From Thermosynechococcus vestitus BP-1 (GTDB taxonomy: Bacteria; Cyanobacteriota; Cyanobacteriia; Thermosynechococcales; Thermosynechococcaceae): a stretch of DNA of 64,000 nt. The first letter of the stretch is position 1, and each line of letters begins with the position of its first letter. The stretch spans positions 186,001 through 250,000 of the forward strand of contig NC_004113.1 of assembly GCF_000011345.1 (NCBI RefSeq), read 5' to 3'. The notes beneath the pieces are model-generated. The model was not told the origin of the DNA and searched no databases. It was given only the letters and a program-made list of their open reading frames with translations. Position numbers and translations under genes: made by a program. Shown here piece by piece: positions 55,585-63,898 of this stretch.

Positions 55585-56763
55585 ATGAAAGCTAGATATA
55601 GATATCGTTTCTATCCCACAGACCAACAACGACAACGCCTAGCTCAGTTGTTTGGCTGTGTCCGTGTGGTATGGAACGACGCACTGGCAATTTGTAAACA
55701 ATCTGATTCATTGCCAAAAACTAGTGAATTGCAAAAGCTAGTAATTACCCAAGGGAAGAAAACACCAGAGCGGCAATGGTTGTCTGATGTTTCTAATGTC
55801 CCGTTACAGCAGTCCGTTGCCGATTTAGGAGTTGCCTATAAAAACTTCTTCGATTCAATTAAAGGTCGGCGAAAAGGCAAGAAGATCAACCCTCCTAGAT
55901 TTAAAAAGAAGACAGAAAGACAATCCGCCAGATTTACTACCTATGGTTTTTCAATTAAAGGCGAAGAAGTTTATCTAGCGAAGATTGGTAATGTCAGACC
56001 AATTTGGTCAAGAAAGCTTCCTTCTAAACCAAGCTCAGTTACGGTGATTAAAGATGCTGCAAATCGATATTTTCTCAGTTTTGTCGTCGAGATCGACCCA
56101 GTTCATCAACCTGCAAGTAATCCTTCTATCGGCATTGATTTGGGAATTAAAGCGTTTGCTACTTTAAGTACGGGCGAAAAGATTGATGGCCCTGATTATT
56201 CCAAGTTAGACAAAAAGATCAGGCGAAAACAACGCAAACTGGCCCGTCAAGTTAAAGGAAGCCAACGGCGGGAGAAAACAAGACTGCAAATCGCTAAGCT
56301 TCATAGTCGGATTTCAGACATTCGCAGGGATTTCTTGCATAAAGTGTCTACCCGCGTGGTTATCGAGAACCAAGTGATCGCGCTGGAAGACTTAAATGTC
56401 TCTGGAATGGTGAAGAACCGCAAACTCGCTAGAGCAATTAGCTTGCAAGGTTGGCGAGAATTCAGGGTTTTAGTTGAGGCTAAGTGCAACAAACTAAACC
56501 GTGATTTTATTGTCATTGACCGATGGGAGCCAACCAGTCAGACTTGCTCAAAATGCGGTTTTAAATGGGGCAAAGTCGATCTATCCGTTCGCTCTGTCGT
56601 ATGTCTAAATTGTGGTGCAGAGCACGATAGAGACGAAAATGCCGCAAGAAACATAGAAAAAGTCGGGATAGGGCATTGCCACGACTATAAATGGACGCAG
56701 AGGGGGAGTAAGACTACTTCGGTAGCATCACCCAGTGAAGCGTCAAGAATCATCGCACTTTAG
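55585..56763 (+). CDS. tnpB: RNA-guided endonuclease TnpB (IS605 type)
   Basis: 392 residues. N-terminal MKARYRYRFYPTDQQRQRLA, then the RuvC triad in IGIDLGIKAFATLS (Asp), VIALEDLNVSGM (Glu) and EHDRDENAARNIEK (Asp), with the zinc finger CSKCGF/CLNCGA. All catalytic residues and cysteines are present. It is clearly a different subfamily from the two TnpB copies at the left of the window. It is divergent from tnpA with a 51-bp gap that likely holds both promoters. Confidence 0.93.
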   Translation: MKARYRYRFYPTDQQRQRLAQLFGCVRVVWNDALAICKQSDSLPKTSELQKLVITQGKKTPERQWLSDVSNVPLQQSVADLGVAYKNFFDSIKGRRKGKKINPPRFKKKTERQSARFTTYGFSIKGEEVYLAKIGNVRPIWSRKLPSKPSSVTVIKDAANRYFLSFVVEIDPVHQPASNPSIGIDLGIKAFATLSTGEKIDGPDYSKLDKKIRRKQRKLARQVKGSQRREKTRLQIAKLHSRISDIRRDFLHKVSTRVVIENQVIALEDLNVSGMVKNRKLARAISLQGWREFRVLVEAKCNKLNRDFIVIDRWEPTSQTCSKCGFKWGKVDLSVRSVVCLNCGAEHDRDENAARNIEKVGIGHCHDYKWTQRGSKTTSVASPSEASRIIAL

Positions 56764-56780
56764 GGCGGTGAGTATGTCAA
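56600..56780 (+). ncRNA. Predicted omega-RNA region of the IS605 TnpB
   Basis: In TnpB systems the guide RNA is made from the 3' end of tnpB through the right end of the element. Here that region is roughly 56600-56780, overlapping the end of tnpB, and its guide would be the first bases after 56780 (ATCTACTACCGCAGTAATGC). The boundaries are inferred from other TnpB systems; no separate promoter was recognised. Confidence 0.4.
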
Positions 56781-57044
56781 ATCTACTACCGCAGTAATGC
56801 CGTCCTCTTAGAAATTGAACGGGAGTATCCCGACGGTAATGTTCTGCTTGTTTCCCACAAGGCTACCATTCGGATTATGCTCTGTGGTCTTCTTGGGATT
56901 GATGTGGGACGGTTTCGCGATCTCATTGCTGCCCCAGTGGCCAGTGTCAGTATTGTGGAATATACCTCCCGTGGACCACTGCTCCTTGCCCTGGCGGAGC
57001 GATCGCACCTAAGTCCAGAACTGCGGCACCTGCCGGGCACCTAA
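56781..57044 (+). pseudogene. Histidine phosphatase (phosphoglycerate mutase-like), C-terminal fragment
   Basis: Open frame of 87 codons directly after the IS end. It contains EIEREYPDGNVLLVSHKATI and LCGLLGIDVGRFRDLIAAPV, the second conserved His region of histidine phosphatases (usually VSHG; here SHK, as in related cyanobacterial proteins), and ends LRHLPGT. The N-terminal RHGE motif and about the first 120 residues are missing, apparently removed together with the IS605 event. It ends 1 bp before the convergent frr stop. Confidence 0.8.
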
Positions 57045-57045
57045 C

Positions 57046-57594
57046 CTACACGGTCATAATATCCTTTTCTTTCTCGGCAAGGAGGGCATCAATTTTGCCG
57101 ATGTATTTGTCGGTGAGCTTTTGCACTTTCTCTTGCAAATCCTTGACTTCATCTTCAGTGAGCTCTCCGGCTTTACCCGCCTTTTTGATGTGATCAATGG
57201 CATCGCGGCGGATGTTGCGAATGGCCACTTTGCCCCCTTCAGCAATTTTGGCGGCGGTTTTCACGAGTTCTTTGCGTCGCTCCGTGGTCAACGGCGGAAT
57301 GTTGAGGCGGACGCTAGAGCCATCATTGTTGGGCGTCAACCCCAAGTCAGAGAGTTGAATGGCTTTTTCAATGCTGGCCAATGTGGAGCGATCGTAGGGC
57401 TGAATCAAAATCGTCGTTGCATCGGGGGTGGAGACATTGGCCAAGGACCGCAGGGGAGTTTCAGTGCCGTAGTAGTCCACCATCACCCGGTCTAATAACG
57501 CCGCGTTGGCGCGACCCGTGCGAATGCTATTGAAGTCATGCTGGGTTGCTTCAACCGATTTTTGCATCCGCTCTTCGACATCAGCTAATTTCAC
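57046..57594 (-). CDS. frr: Ribosome recycling factor
   Basis: Splits the post-termination ribosome with EF-G. Starting at GTG 57594 ([18 protein letters not shown]) the product has 182 residues, the standard length. Signature regions are [23 protein letters not shown] and [20 protein letters not shown]. An ATG at 57618 would add 8 residues. It lies downstream of pyrH with a 14-bp overlap, the usual pyrH-frr order. Confidence 0.96.
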   Translation of the reverse strand: MKLADVEERMQKSVEATQHDFNSIRTGRANAALLDRVMVDYYGTETPLRSLANVSTPDATTILIQPYDRSTLASIEKAIQLSDLGLTPNNDGSSVRLNIPPLTTERRKELVKTAAKIAEGGKVAIRNIRRDAIDHIKKAGKAGELTEDEVKDLQEKVQKLTDKYIGKIDALLAEKEKDIMTV

Positions 57595-58309
57595 AGGAGC
57601 CTCCAACCATCGTACCAATGGGTTCCCCAGTCAAGGCGCGGTAGATGTTACCGGCTGTTTCTAAGCTAAACACAATAATGGGGATATCATTATCTTTACA
57701 CAGGGCGATCGCTGTACTGTCCATCACCGCCAAGTTATGGGTGAGGGCATGGGTGTAGGTGAGACTGCGGTAGCGACGCGCATTCGGATGGGTATGGGGA
57801 TCCGCGTCATAGACGCCATCGACCTTAGTGGCTTTGAAGATCACTTCAGCATCAATCTCGGCAGCCCGCAGGGCAGCGGTTGTGTCCGTGGTAAAAAAGG
57901 GATTGCCTGACCCTGCCCCAAAGATCACCACCCTTCCCTTTTCTAGGTGACGAATGGCACGGCGGCGAATATAGGGTTCGGCCACCTCCTGCATGGCGAT
58001 CGCCGTTTGCACTCGTGTGGGTACATTCATCTGTTCAAGGGCATCCTGAAGGGTCATGGCATTCATAACGGTAGCAATCATGCCAATGTAGTCTGCAGTT
58101 GCCCGGTCCATGCCAGCAGCGGCCCCTTTCATACCGCGAAAGATATTGCCACCCCCCACTACAATGGCAGTTTGAACTCCCGCTTGCACCACCTGAGCAA
58201 TTTCACTGGCAAAGGATTGAACTACCTTCGGATCAATACCATAGTTCAGGTTGCCCATGAGGGCTTCACCGCTCAGTTTGAGCAATACGCGGCGATATTT
58301 AGGACTCAT
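57581..58309 (-). CDS. pyrH: Uridylate kinase
   Basis: Phosphorylates UMP to UDP, controlled allosterically by GTP and UTP. The 242-residue amino acid kinase fold starts [19 protein letters not shown] and has the glycine loop [12 protein letters not shown], MGxxATVMNAM-like [11 protein letters not shown] and [16 protein letters not shown]-like [16 protein letters not shown]. It forms an operon with frr. Confidence 0.96.
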   Translation of the reverse strand: MSPKYRRVLLKLSGEALMGNLNYGIDPKVVQSFASEIAQVVQAGVQTAIVVGGGNIFRGMKGAAAGMDRATADYIGMIATVMNAMTLQDALEQMNVPTRVQTAIAMQEVAEPYIRRRAIRHLEKGRVVIFGAGSGNPFFTTDTTAALRAAEIDAEVIFKATKVDGVYDADPHTHPNARRYRSLTYTHALTHNLAVMDSTAIALCKDNDIPIIVFSLETAGNIYRALTGEPIGTMVGGSCEIS

Positions 58310-58361
58310 TGCGAGGATTCTTGCACTCCAATACGTTCCCCATCAACGATAGCAGGTTAGA

Positions 58362-58435
58362 CGCGCCCGGTTGGACTCGAACCAACGACCAATCGCTTAG
58401 AAGGCGAGTGCTCTATTCCGCTGAGCTACGGGCGC
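58362..58435 (-). tRNA. tRNA-Arg (anticodon TCT)
   Basis: The minus strand folds as a 74-nt cloverleaf: acceptor GCGCCCG with CGGGCGC, D-arm GCTC/GAGC, anticodon stem TCGC/GCGA around CTTCTAA (with a C-T mismatch at the outermost pair) and T-arm TTGGTTCGAGTCCAA. Anticodon TCT reads AGA/AGG. No CCA encoded. Confidence 0.94.
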
Positions 58436-58500
58436 ATTTTTCAATATTTTCCCACAACGCATAAGCTGAAGATAATATCTGGCTAGTTAGGACGATTCCG

Positions 58501-59190
58501 ATGGATCTCACTTCTCCTCCTTCTCGTTTGCTTTTGGTCTGCGCTGACAACCACCTGTCGCAACGCATGGGGCAAGACCTTCAGGCAGCGGGTTACGATC
58601 CAGTGATTGCGACAACAGAAAAAGAATGTTACTTGGCCTGTACCGAATGGCAGCCTGCCTTGATGATCATGGATCGCTATTTAGGACGGCTCAACGGTAT
58701 GGAGTTATGCCAGCGGCTGCGTCAGCAGGGGATCAGTCTGCCGATTCTACTGATGTTGGACAGCGATCGCCTCGAAGATCGGGTCGCTGTACTGGAGTCA
58801 GGGGCTGATGATTATCTATTGCTGCCCTACAGTCCCAAGTCTTTTCTCCAGATGATTCAGCTCTACCTGAAGCCACCGGTGACCCAAAGTGAGGTGTTGC
58901 GATTTGATAATTTGACCCTCGATTTACTGACGCGGCGAGCAGAGCGCAATGGGCGGATAATCGACCTTACCATGAAGGAGTATGAACTGCTGAAATTTCT
59001 CATGGAGCACCCCCGCGAAGTCCTTACCCGTGAGCAAATTTTAGAAAATGTCTGGGGCTATGACTTTTTGGGTGAATCCAACGTCATTGAAGTCTATATT
59101 CGTTATCTGCGGTTGAAGATTGAACCCGATGGTGAAAAACGGTTGATTCACACAGTGCGAGGAGTGGGCTATGTTCTCCGTGAAGCCTAA
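58501..59190 (+). CDS. OmpR-family response regulator with atypical receiver
   Basis: 229 residues. The receiver domain (about 9-122) has the phospho-acceptor Asp in LMIMDRYLGRLNGME, but the conserved Lys (usual DYLxKPF) is replaced in GADDYLLLPYSP, and the acidic pair near the start is LLVCADNHL with only one Asp. The C-terminal winged helix (LTMKEYELLKFLMEHPREVL, VWGYDFLGESNVIEVYIRYL) binds DNA. The pattern is reminiscent of NblR-type atypical regulators that work without phosphorylation; I do not assign the name. It overlaps the DUF192 gene by 20 bp. Confidence 0.83.
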   Translation: MDLTSPPSRLLLVCADNHLSQRMGQDLQAAGYDPVIATTEKECYLACTEWQPALMIMDRYLGRLNGMELCQRLRQQGISLPILLMLDSDRLEDRVAVLESGADDYLLLPYSPKSFLQMIQLYLKPPVTQSEVLRFDNLTLDLLTRRAERNGRIIDLTMKEYELLKFLMEHPREVLTREQILENVWGYDFLGESNVIEVYIRYLRLKIEPDGEKRLIHTVRGVGYVLREA

Positions 59191-59683
59191 GTTACGCTGG
59201 CTGCTTCTGGGATGGGTGACCTTGGGGTTCCTGCTGGGGTGTCAAAACCTCAGCCAAGGGAATCCGGCAACCCCACCTCCAATGGTTCGCGGCATTCCGC
59301 AATATCTACCCATTACGGCCAAGGCACGCATTCACGATACCTGGATTCAATTGGAAGTGGCGCGATCGCCCGCCCAGCAGCAGTTGGGCTTGATGTTTCG
59401 TCCGCAATTGCCGAGGGATCGCGGCATGCTGTTTCCGCTGTCTCCGCCCCAGGTGGCCAGCTTCTGGATGAAAAATTGCCTTATCCCCCTCGACTTAGTT
59501 TTTCTCAGGAACGGGAAGGTGGTGGCGATCGCCCCCGAAGTCCCCCCTTGTTCAACTCTCCCTTGCCCCACCTATGAGTCTGGGGTTCCTGTGGATGCTG
59601 TTCTTGAGCTCGCCGGCGGTCGTGCTGCAGAATTGAGACTCAAGGTCAATGATCCTGTAGAGATACAGTACTTGGAGCCTTGA
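59171..59683 (+). CDS. DUF192 lipoprotein
   Basis: 170 residues. An N-terminal lipoprotein signal (WLLLGWVTLGFLLGC) precedes a DUF192 domain (about 50-165): QLEVARSPAQQQLGLMFRPQ, RGMLFPLSPPQVASFWMKNC, and LIPLDLVFL, and a conserved late motif ESGVPVDAVLELAGG. DUF192 proteins are secreted or periplasmic, of unknown function. Its start lies inside the response regulator gene, suggesting cotranscription. Confidence 0.87.
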   Translation: MFSVKPKLRWLLLGWVTLGFLLGCQNLSQGNPATPPPMVRGIPQYLPITAKARIHDTWIQLEVARSPAQQQLGLMFRPQLPRDRGMLFPLSPPQVASFWMKNCLIPLDLVFLRNGKVVAIAPEVPPCSTLPCPTYESGVPVDAVLELAGGRAAELRLKVNDPVEIQYLEP

Positions 59684-59726
59684 ATGACGGTCAGGGGTAC
59701 TTCGCTCCCAAATACGATTCCAAAGC

Positions 59727-59777
59727 AGAAGTGTTGAAAGAGAGTTTAAGAAGCGAGAAAAAAGGGAAGAAATGTCG
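59727..59777 (+). mobile_element. IS4-like left-end remnant
   Basis: The sequence CAGAAGTGTTGAAAGAGAG at the start and the following A/G-rich run match the IS4-like left ends at 43502 and 45186. The remnant stops after about 50 bp, where the group II intron 3' end begins at 59778. The direction of the remnant is the same as the others; the intron is on the opposite strand. Confidence 0.7.
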
Positions 59778-60622
59778 GTCGGGTAGCAGGGGGGCATTGC
59801 TGCCCCCTAGCCCCCTAGGAACCGGACGTGCAAGTTTCCCTGCATCCGGCTCGAGCCCCCCAGGACCCCTCATTTAAGAGGAACCGGTTGTGCATGCAAC
59901 CTTTACGATACTCATCTACAGCCTCTCTACCTTTTGAGCAGGTTGGTGACCGCACCAGTGACTCAAGATCACCGCCATTTGCTTTGTCACCATTAGGGAG
60001 GTTCTGTGAGTTTTCTCGTAACTGGGGACCAGTGGGAAGTCTGCCCTCTTTCGAGTGGGATGATGTTGGATGTCCTGCCACCATCCTCAATCCCTATCCA
60101 ATCCATTACAGATTGGCATTCGCTTTTTCCCACCTCCTTTACCCGCACTTCCATGGGTGTTCCCCGCGGTCCACTTGCCTTGTTCTTAGCCTATCAAGGC
60201 GAAAGTACGGGCTTACCACGTTCCGTTTAGATGACATATGAGGGGTTAGGTGGTGACTCTGCCCCGACGGAGCTATCGTCCCCCCTCACTGAAGAACAAA
60301 CAGTGAGTCCTGTCCGTTTGCCATTTTGGCCCAGGCCTATCAGCGTCTTTGGCCTGTCTAAGATCACGAGGCTTCTAGCGTCACTTCACTTACGTTCACC
60401 ATACCCTCAAGCCTAGCTCCCTATCACCTGACACTGGTGAAGTTGCTTCCTCCTCACGGATTCGGCTTCAACCTTACGGTTCAGGCTACGTTGTCGGGAG
60501 GGCTTCATACCTGACCGTTGCCAGTCACGCATGCCTCCCTAGGCTACAGCTGGGGGAACAGCTGGTCTCATTCTAACCTTTCGGGTTAGCGAGACAATCA
60601 TCTGGTTAGCTCCACGTCGCAA
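59778..60622 (-). mobile_element. ORF-less group II intron (845 nt), second full copy
   Basis: Read on the minus strand it runs from TTGCGAC at 60622 (copy at 33750 has GTGCGAC) to CTACCCGAC at 59778, with domain V GAGCCGGATGCAGGGAAACT followed by TGCACGTCCGGTTC. Length is 845 nt, equal to the copy at 33750-34594, with numerous substitutions. No reverse transcriptase is encoded. It lies between an IS remnant and a 5'-truncated flotillin-like gene and is in the opposite orientation to both. Confidence 0.87.
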
Positions 60623-61132
60623 CAGAAGAACCTAGCCATCATTGCCGCAGAACGGGAAGCGGCTGAAAAACGGGTACTGGAGCAAAATGTTGTGGAAATT
60701 GATGTCTTTCGGCGGCAGCGTCAAGCGGAAATTGCCCAACAGGCAGCGGAACTGGAGGCGGAAGCAATTCGCACCCTTGCGGCGGCCAACCGCGATAAAG
60801 CCCTTGCTGAGGCGGCAGGAGTGGAGGCCATGCTCGCGGCCCAAAATGTGATTAGCAATGCTAACTTGATAGCTCAAGTGATAAGAGCCCTCTGGCCAGA
60901 ACTGGCACCCCAACTGCCGCAAGTGCTCCAAGCCCTTGCCCCCCAACCGGGGGTGATTGGCGATGCCAAAATTTATACCTTTGCCAATGGAGGCGGCACC
61001 GCTGATTTGAATAAACTGCTCCTGTCCACTAGTGGGTTGGCCCTGATCAATGCCCTTTTTGAGGAGGGGAAACTTGGCCAATTGCTAGCACAAATTCAAT
61101 CTGTTCTCCAAGACCGTACGTCGAATTCCTAA
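60623..61132 (+). pseudogene. Flotillin-like protein, C-terminal fragment
   Basis: An open frame of 169 codons starts directly at the intron edge without a start codon. It is rich in Ala/Glu/Gln heptads (AIIAAEREAAEKRVLEQNVV, IAQQAAELEAEAIRTLAAAN, LAEAAGVEAMLAAQNVI), the coiled coil of flotillin/SPFH proteins, then a C-terminal tail with IYTFANGGGTADLNKLLLST. The N-terminal membrane anchor and SPFH domain are absent. An internal ATG at 60692 could give a 146-residue product, but that would lack the membrane-binding part. Confidence 0.8.
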
Positions 61133-61495
61133 AACGCGACTGCATACCCCTAGCTGCCGGAATGGATAACCCTTCAGTAGGGCTAGGGGGCAGAGGCATG
61201 CATAAAGGATTTATTGAATCCGTCTCTATTTTCAAAATTCATAGAACTTTGTCAATGGGGAAAATATAAAATAAAGATTAAGGAGCACCAAAGGTCAGTG
61301 TTAGTATTCTCCTGAACAGATTTAGAAATGTTAAGATTCTTAATATATGTCATCTAGCTTTGCAAACGCTGTTAAAGCACCGTTGGCTTGGCCGCGATCT
61401 TTAGCAGGGGCGATCGCCCATCCTATAGAGAAAACGATATTCCTGGGCCTTGGACGAATCACTGCTGTCAACCTTGAGAACGAGCGATAGGGACT
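61133..61495. promoter_or_regulatory. Intergenic region upstream of the sigma factor gene
   Basis: A 363-bp stretch without a gene. An inverted repeat with arms CCCCTAGC (61147-61154) and GCTAGGGG (61182-61189) could end transcription of the flotillin-like fragment. The A/T-rich part at 61250-61350 and HIP1 octamer near 61409 precede the sigma factor start. No clear promoter motif was identified. Confidence 0.4.
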
Positions 61496-62443
61496 ATGGA
61501 CACCTCAAAAGATTTAGTGCGCACTTACCTACGGGAGATTGGCCGTGTGCCATTGCTCACCCACGAACAGGAAGTGATCTACGGAAAACAGGTGCAGCAA
61601 CTTGCCGCCATGAACGAGATTCGCGAAAAGCTGGCGGCAGAACTCAACCGTGAACCCACCCGTGCTGAATGGGCTGCCGCCGCCAACATCAGTGAAGGGG
61701 AGTTGGAGACCATTATCGAGAATGGCGAGCGCGCCAAACGGAAAATGGTGGAAGCCAACCTACGGCTGGTGGTTTCGGTGGCCAAAAAGTACATTAAGCG
61801 CAATGTGGATCTGCTCGATCTCATCCAAGAGGGAACCATCGGGATGCAGCGGGGAGTAGAAAAATTTGACCCCACTAAGGGGTATCGCTTCTCGACCTAT
61901 GCCTACTGGTGGATTCGCCAAGCCATCACACGGGCGATCGCTGAAAAGGGGCGGACGATTCGCCTCCCTATCCACATCACCGAAAAGCTGAACAAGATTA
62001 AAAAAGCCCAGCGACAACTGTCCCAACGCCTGGGTCGCGCCGCCACGATTAACGAACTGGCCGCAGAGCTGGAGTTAACTCCTGCCCAAGTGCGGGAATA
62101 CCTCGAACGGGCGCGGCAGCCCCTCTCCCTTGATGTCCGTGTCGGCGATAATCAGGACACGGAGTTGGGGGAATTGCTGGAGGATTCCTCCATTTCACCC
62201 GAGGAGTTTGCAACTCAATCCCTGTTGCGCAGTGACCTCGAACGGCTAATGGCGGAGCTGACGCCACAGCAACGCCACGTCCTCTCCCTACGCTTTGGTC
62301 TAGAGAATGGTCAACCCCTCACCCTTGCCAAAGTGGGCGAACTGCTCAACATTAGTCGTGAGCGGGTGCGGCAAATTGAGCGGGAGGCCCTCAGCAAACT
62401 CCGCAAACGCCGGGGCGATATTCACGAGTACCTTGCTAGCTAG
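61496..62443 (+). CDS. Group 2 RNA polymerase sigma factor (sigma-70 family)
   Basis: 315 residues. It starts with region 1.2 ([20 protein letters not shown]) and has region 2 ([40 protein letters not shown]), region 3 ([20 protein letters not shown]) and region 4 ([20 protein letters not shown]). Region 1.1 of the primary factor is absent. The length and lack of the N-terminal extension place it among cyanobacterial group 2 factors such as SigB to SigE, which regulate stress and dark responses; I do not assign a letter. Its 3' end is 3 bp from cobO. Confidence 0.93.
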   Translation: MDTSKDLVRTYLREIGRVPLLTHEQEVIYGKQVQQLAAMNEIREKLAAELNREPTRAEWAAAANISEGELETIIENGERAKRKMVEANLRLVVSVAKKYIKRNVDLLDLIQEGTIGMQRGVEKFDPTKGYRFSTYAYWWIRQAITRAIAEKGRTIRLPIHITEKLNKIKKAQRQLSQRLGRAATINELAAELELTPAQVREYLERARQPLSLDVRVGDNQDTELGELLEDSSISPEEFATQSLLRSDLERLMAELTPQQRHVLSLRFGLENGQPLTLAKVGELLNISRERVRQIEREALSKLRKRRGDIHEYLAS

Positions 62444-62446
62444 CCC

Positions 62447-63049
62447 ATGCTCACTGACGAACAGTACCGCCAAAAAATGCAGCAGCGCAAAGCCGTGCAG
62501 GCCCAACGCCTCGCGGAGCGCACCCGTGAAAAAGGTCTCATTATTGTCCATACGGGCAACGGTAAGGGCAAAACCACAGCGGCCCTTGGCATGGTGCTGC
62601 GTTCCCTGGGGCATGGCTACCGAGTGGCCATTATTCAGTTCATTAAGGGGGCGTGGGAGCCCGCGGAAAAAACCGTCCTTGGCCATTGGTCAGACCAATT
62701 GGCCTTCCATGCGATGGGGGAGGGCTTTACGTGGGAAACCCAAGACCGGCAGCGGGATATTGCCTGTGCCCAAGCGGCTTGGGAGCTGGCTCTCAGCTAC
62801 ATCACAAACCCGGCGTACCGGCTGGTGCTGCTGGATGAAATTAACGTTGCCCTCCAGCTGGACTACTTAAATGTGGCAGAGGTGCTCGAGGGGCTTGCCC
62901 GCAAGCCAGAAATGACCCATGTGATTCTCACCGGGCGCGGTGCTCCCCAGGCCCTGATTGACACTGCGGATTTGGTGACAGAAATGACCCTTGTCAAGCA
63001 TCCCTTTCGTGAGCAGGGGGTCAAGGCACAGCCGGGGATTGAATTCTAA
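62447..63049 (+). CDS. cobO: Cob(I)yrinic acid a,c-diamide adenosyltransferase (CobO/BtuR type)
   Basis: Adds the 5'-deoxyadenosyl group to cob(I)alamin precursors, using ATP. The 200-residue P-loop protein has GLIIVHTGNGKGKTTAALG, VAIIQFIKGAWEP, the Walker B-like LVLLDEINVAL and TGRGAPQALIDTADLVTEM. It follows the sigma factor gene by 3 bp. Cyanobacteria make pseudocobalamin, so this is expected; its use here fits B12-dependent methionine synthase. Confidence 0.94.
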   Translation: MLTDEQYRQKMQQRKAVQAQRLAERTREKGLIIVHTGNGKGKTTAALGMVLRSLGHGYRVAIIQFIKGAWEPAEKTVLGHWSDQLAFHAMGEGFTWETQDRQRDIACAQAAWELALSYITNPAYRLVLLDEINVALQLDYLNVAEVLEGLARKPEMTHVILTGRGAPQALIDTADLVTEMTLVKHPFREQGVKAQPGIEF

Positions 63050-63843
63050 AGCAGCAGTTCCCCGGAGAAGATGGTAACCGCCTGACCCAATAGCAGCAGG
63101 CGATCGCCCCCTTGGGGTTGCATTCTAATCACGCCGCCCCGGGCTGAAGCTTGATAGGCCACTAGTTCCCGTTGACCGAGCTTGGCTTGCCAGTAGGGAT
63201 AAAGACTACAGTGGGCAGAGCCCGTGACGGGATCCTCTGGGATGCCCAATTGGGGGGCAAAAAAGCGAGAGATGATGTCATATTCATAGTTCTCGCTACG
63301 GGCGGTTACAATCAGTCCCCGGCAAGGCAGGCGGGCAATCTGGTCAAAATCGGGTTTCAACTGTGCTACCGCATCGGCAGCGGCCAGTTCCACCAGCAGA
63401 TCACTCCCCGCTTGTCCCATAAACAGGGGCGTTGTGCCCAGTGCTGTAATGATTGAAGCTTGCACCTGTTGATCCTCAAGGGGCGTTACGGGTTGCTGCG
63501 GAAAATCAAGGGCAATCCAATCCCCAAGGCGCTGGGCACGGAGGAGACCACTGGGGGTGTGAAATTCTAGATCCTCTACCACCCCCTCATGCTGCCAGAG
63601 GACGTGCGCCGTTGCCAGGGTGGCATGACCACAGAGAGCCACTTCTGCCACAGGGGTAAACCAGCGCAGGTGAAAGCCCCTGGCCAGCGGTACGACAAAA
63701 GCCGTTTCTGAAAGGTTCATTTCACGGGCGATCGCCGCCAAGGTCCGATCCTCAAAAAACGTCCTTAGGACACATACGGCCGCCGGGTTCCCCCGAAAGG
63801 GTTCTTGGGTAAAGGCATCAACTTGGTACAGTGGTAGCGGCAT
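63046..63843 (-). CDS. PhzF family phenazine biosynthesis-like isomerase
   Basis: About 265 residues from MPLPLYQVDAFTQEPFRGNP. The twin hot-dog fold has the catalytic Glu in MNLSETAFVVP and the binding loop PVAEVALCGHATLATAHVLW, with a second half copy (GIPEDPVTGSAHCSLYPYW). Most bacterial members act as isomerases or epimerases of small acids; the substrate here is unknown. An upstream in-frame start at 63921 exists, but the ATG at 63843 fits the family. It overlaps cobO convergently by 4 bp. Confidence 0.85.
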   Translation of the reverse strand: MPLPLYQVDAFTQEPFRGNPAAVCVLRTFFEDRTLAAIAREMNLSETAFVVPLARGFHLRWFTPVAEVALCGHATLATAHVLWQHEGVVEDLEFHTPSGLLRAQRLGDWIALDFPQQPVTPLEDQQVQASIITALGTTPLFMGQAGSDLLVELAAADAVAQLKPDFDQIARLPCRGLIVTARSENYEYDIISRFFAPQLGIPEDPVTGSAHCSLYPYWQAKLGQRELVAYQASARGGVIRMQPQGGDRLLLLGQAVTIFSGELLL

Positions 63844-63898
63844 TCGACCCCCGAAAACCGTAAAATCAATCCTGTAGATCGAGCAGAGGACATACTGC

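Larger units (their letters stand above)
55128..56780 (+). mobile_element. Complete IS605-type element (tnpA and tnpB, divergent)
   Basis: About 1.65 kb. The left end follows GATAC (55123-55127) and starts AAGCCCCGTCCTTTTAGGAC, a small hairpin. The right end finishes TGTCAA at 56780, the TCAA-type cleavage site. It carries an HUH transposase gene on the minus strand and tnpB on the plus strand. Both flanking genes are cut at the element. The right-end guide position would be the sequence from 56781 onward. Confidence 0.88.
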
